Source of the DNA: Microbacterium sp. Root53
Lineage (GTDB): Bacteria > Actinomycetota > Actinomycetes > Actinomycetales > Microbacteriaceae
DNA: 64,000 nt
Direction of reading: 5' to 3'
Assembly: GCF_001426925.1 (NCBI RefSeq)
Contig: NZ_LMFR01000025.1
Span: forward strand, 57,340 to 121,339
Below are positions 61,973-64,000 of this stretch, in pieces. The notes under the pieces were generated by a model, which saw nothing but the letters and a program-made list of their open reading frames with translations, had not been told where the DNA came from and ran no database searches. Each line of letters opens with the position of its first letter. Position 1 is the stretch's first letter. Made by a program: the position numbers and the translations under genes.

Positions 61973-62000
61973 GAAAACCCCTGGTTATCCGGGGGTTTTC
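61973..62000 (+). terminator. Original tRNA-Ser terminator, displaced by the island
   Basis: GAAAACCCC (61973-61981) pairs with GGGGTTTTC (61992-62000) and ends in a T-run, 2 bp after attR. Confidence 0.7.
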
Positions 62001-62151
62001 TGCTGTCACGGATGGCTCTTGGTGCACGTGTGGTGCAGAACTGGACGGGTCGCGATAGAAAGCACGAGTCGCGGGCATGAGCCACACCGCCCGAATGGCT
62101 CCCCGGTCGACCGGTTCCCAGTGCGCCCAGTGCGCCCCGGACCGGGACCAT

Positions 62152-62194
62152 GCAGAAGCCCCCGGTGAGCAAGTGCTCGCCCTGGGGCTTCTGC
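62152..62194. terminator. Hairpin in the region after attR
   Basis: GCAGAAGCCCC (62152-62162) pairs perfectly with GGGGCTTCTGC (62184-62194). No gene that it would terminate is visible between 62001 and 62265. Confidence 0.5.
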
Positions 62195-62265
62195 GATTGG
62201 ATCAGCTCGCCGGGATGGCGATGCTCAGTCCGGGGCCCGACACTGAATCGGCCTGGGTTTCGTTC

Positions 62266-62401
62266 CTATCGGTTTCCCTGTCCGGCGGTCGCCGGGGAGG
62301 CTGATCCGAGGTCAGCGTAGTACGCGTCCTCGACCTCGGCCCACACCCATTCGAGCGTCGCAAGCTCGACCTGCTCGACCGTCCTCCAGGGCCCGCGCTG
62401 G
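62266..62401 (-). pseudogene. 3' fragment of an interrupted IS3-family transposase
   Basis: Reads QRGPWRTVEQVELATLEWV, the usual end of IS3-type OrfB, then jumps to AEVEDAYYADL, missing about 20 codons. It continues the fragment at 63760-63872 on the other side of the newer IS3 element. Confidence 0.7.
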
Positions 62402-62458
62402 TGAACCGTCCCCGGTTTGATGCCGCTTCCTTTCGAGTCTGGAAGGAAGATGATGATC

Positions 62459-62770
62459 ATGCCGAAGAGGATTCCGGAGGAGACGAAGCAGCGCGCTATC
62501 CGGCTCGTGCTCGATCACCTCGATGAGTACCCCAACCTCACGACCGCGTGCGAGACGGTGTCGAAGCGGCTCGGTTTCGGCGCTGAGAGCTTGCGCCGGT
62601 GGGTGCGGCAGGCGCAGGTCGACGCCGGCGACCGGCAGGGGGTCAGCACGACCGAATCGGAGCGGATCCGCAAGCTCGAGCGCGAGAACCGCGAGCTGCG
62701 TGAGGCCAACGCGATCCTGCGGGACGCGGCGGTTTTCTTCGCCGGGGAGCTCGACCCCCGAAAGCGCTGA
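62459..62770 (+). CDS. IS3-family transposase OrfA (103 aa)
   Basis: HTH DNA-binding subunit: IPEETKQRAIRLVLDH, ACETVSKRLGFGAESLRRWVRQ, then the leucine-zipper-like ERIRKLERENRELREANAIL. A GGAAGGAAG ribosome site precedes the start. OrfB continues in the -1 frame. Confidence 0.9.
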   Translation: MPKRIPEETKQRAIRLVLDHLDEYPNLTTACETVSKRLGFGAESLRRWVRQAQVDAGDRQGVSTTESERIRKLERENRELREANAILRDAAVFFAGELDPRKR

Positions 62771-63732
62771 TCGTCTCGTTCATCGACGAGCAGCGCGCCA
62801 AGGGCCGCGCGGTCGAGTCGATCTGCGATGTCCTGCGGGAGCAGGGCGTGCAGGTCGCCGCGCGAACCTATCGGTCCTGGAAGACCGCCCAGCCCAGCAA
62901 CCGCGATCTGGAGGACGCGGCGGTGATCGACGCGATCCTCGCCGCTCGCGTCGACGAGAACGGGAAGGCGACGCCGGAGTCGATGTATGGCCGGCGGAAG
63001 ATGACCGCGCTCCTGCGGCGACGCGGTCTGGCCGTGTCGAAGCGGCGCGTGGACCGGCTGATGCGGCAACTCGGCATAGGCGGGCTCGTGCGAGGCAAGC
63101 GCGTGCGGACGACGATCCCAGATCGGAACGCGCAGCGTGCGCCGGACCTGCTGGAGCGGGACTTCTCCGCCGAGGCACCCAATCGGCGTTGGGTCGCGGA
63201 CTTCACGTATGTGCGCACCTGGGCCGGGTTCGTCTACGTGGCCTTCGTGATCGACTGCTTCTCCCGGACGATCGTGGGTTGGTATGCCAGCACGAGCAAG
63301 ACGACCCCGCTGGTGACCACCGCGCTGCGGATGGGTCTCTGGCGGCGCGACCGTGCCGGTCACCCCGCCGGTGACGGGCTCGTGCACCACTCCGACGCCG
63401 GCAGCCAGTTCACCTCGATCAGCTTCGCCGAGACCCTCGCCCTCGAGGGCATAGCCGCGTCCATCGGGTCGATCGGCGACGCCTACGACAACGCCCTCGC
63501 CGAGTCGACGATCGGGCTGTTCAAGAACGAAGCCATCCGCGACGACTCCCCATTCCGCAACGGGCCGCTGCGGACCGTCGACGACGTGGAATGGGTCACC
63601 GCCGAATGGGTCGACTGGTACAACCACCGGCGCCTGCACTCCACGCTCGGCGATGTCCCGCCCGACGAGTTCGAGGCCGTCTACTACGCTGACCTCGAAA
63701 CGCCATCCCACCCGGTGCTGGCACCCGCATAG
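62761..63732 (+). CDS. IS3-family transposase OrfB (read by -1 frameshift)
   Basis: DDE integrase core: WVADFTYVRTWAGFVYVAFVIDCFSR (first D), HHSDAGSQFTS (second D), and DNALAESTIGLFKNE (E), ending VDWYNHRRLHSTLGDVPPDEFE. It overlaps OrfA near CCCGAAAGCGC, where a -1 slip would fuse both. The first independent start would be GTG 62848. Confidence 0.9.
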   Translation, partial: KALIVSFIDEQRAKGRAVESICDVLREQGVQVAARTYRSWKTAQPSNRDLEDAAVIDAILAARVDENGKATPESMYGRRKMTALLRRRGLAVSKRRVDRLMRQLGIGGLVRGKRVRTTIPDRNAQRAPDLLERDFSAEAPNRRWVADFTYVRTWAGFVYVAFVIDCFSRTIVGWYASTSKTTPLVTTALRMGLWRRDRAGHPAGDGLVHHSDAGSQFTSISFAETLALEGIAASIGSIGDAYDNALAESTIGLFKNEAIRDDSPFRNGPLRTVDDVEWVTAEWVDWYNHRRLHSTLGDVPPDEFEAVYYADLETPSHPVLAPA

Positions 63733-63759
63733 GAGCGGCAGAGAACCGGGGACGCTTCA

Positions 63760-63872
63760 CTGGCGGATCAGCTCGGTCTTGTAGAGGTTGTTGATCGCCT
63801 CGGCGAGGGCATTGTCATACGAGTCCCCGACAGTGCCTGTCGACGGGGTCGCGCCAAGTTCGACGAGTGCGG
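63760..63872 (-). pseudogene. 5'-side fragment of the interrupted IS3 transposase
   Basis: On the minus strand reads LVELGATPSTGTVGDSYDNALAEAINNLYKTELIRQ in two blocks of the DDE domain, then is cut by the CTGG target of the newer IS. Its own upstream part is lost where it meets the LacI fragment. Confidence 0.75.
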
Positions 63873-63873
63873 C

Positions 63874-64000
63874 GCGGGCGGTGGTCGGCGAGGCGCTCGC
63901 CTCCGGCGCGGCCTTCGACGCGCTGGTGTGCGCGAGCGACGCCCTGGCGATGGGCGTCCTCCAGGTCCAGGCCGCTCTCGATGGCCCGGACGAGCGCCTG
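63874..64000 (+). pseudogene. Truncated LacI-family regulator (runs off the window)
   Basis: Frame AARAVVGEALASG, FDALVCASDALAMGVLQ, then ALDGPDERL is the C-terminal sugar-binding domain of LacI/PurR-type repressors. The N-terminal HTH part is missing because the decayed IS3 copy abuts it. It continues past base 64000. Confidence 0.65.

Larger units (their letters stand above)
62402..63759 (+). mobile_element. Complete IS3-family insertion sequence (1,358 bp)
   Basis: Terminal inverted repeats: TGAACCGTCCCCGGTTTGAT at the left end (62402) and, read inward from 63759, TGAAGCGTCCCCGGTTCTCT, both continuing with GCCGCT. The 4-bp target duplication CTGG flanks it (62398-62401 and 63760-63763). 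It carries orfA and orfB and interrupts an older IS3 transposase gene. Confidence 0.88.

Noticed and set aside
62077..62304. 75-codon frame after attR
   Set aside because: Spans a strong hairpin (62152-62194) and has no ribosome site or family resemblance.

Overview
This is a GC-rich actinobacterial chromosome segment. It is most likely from a Microbacterium or another Microbacteriaceae member. I infer this from codon use, protein similarity recognised by eye (a DUF7882-type small protein, the short N-acetylglutamate synthase, ClpC, the LLM oxidoreductases) and the many start codons that sit 6-7 nt after a TANNNT -10 box, which implies leaderless mRNAs. No database search was possible.

Layout. 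Positions 1-27.6 kb are core chromosome: the tail of a secreted calcium-binding-repeat protein, a lipoate-ligase-like protein, a beta-class DNA methyltransferase, three LLM flavin/F420 oxidoreductases, an MFS exporter, a TetR regulator with an overlapping operator, an AI-2E-type permease, a GH13 glucosidase, PhoX with a PHO-box-like repeat, phosphoglucomutase, prephenate dehydratase, a DUF559-type endonuclease gene bracketed by two related palindromes, a Na+/H+ antiporter, clpC, N-acetylglutamate synthase, small proteins, radA and L-lactate dehydrogenase. Several intergenic gaps hold long palindromes, and one such palindrome sits in frame inside the methyltransferase.

At 27,670 lies tRNA-Ser(CGA). 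Its last 27 bp recur at 61,945-61,971. The interval between is therefore a roughly 34-kb integrative element. It carries a tyrosine integrase and an excisionase-like HTH protein, a MobV-type relaxase with an oriT-like hairpin array, and a dense defence cargo, so it looks like an integrative mobilizable element that acts as a defence island. Cargo in order: a macrodomain protein; two SNF2-type helicases, the second DrmD-like with a DUF3883-like end; a three-gene CBASS-like operon (nucleotidyltransferase, E2-like protein, one-TM protein); a DUF1156 adenine methylase; a Panacea/GNAT toxin-antitoxin pair; a DUF499 ATPase with a HEPN-type N-terminus; an IS5-family element; a DUF1643-like protein; a DUF4365 nuclease-like protein coupled to an unknown 380-residue protein; the relaxase; a DHH phosphoesterase/zinc protein/TM protein/ClpB-like AAA+ gene row; Xis and Int; and, next to attR, a 453-residue unknown protein with a coupled 49-residue ORF and a 660-residue protein ending in a HEPN motif.

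The helicase-methylase-DUF499 set looks like one restriction-type system related to DISARM/BREX, with CBASS and the toxin-antitoxin pair nested inside it. The least explained parts, and the best candidates for undescribed systems, are the DUF4365 pair, the DHH/AAA+ row, the HEPN protein at attR and the endonuclease-plus-palindrome unit in the core.

After attR (62.0-64.0 kb) a complete IS3-family element has inserted into an older, decayed IS3 copy, which itself abuts a truncated LacI-family regulator gene.
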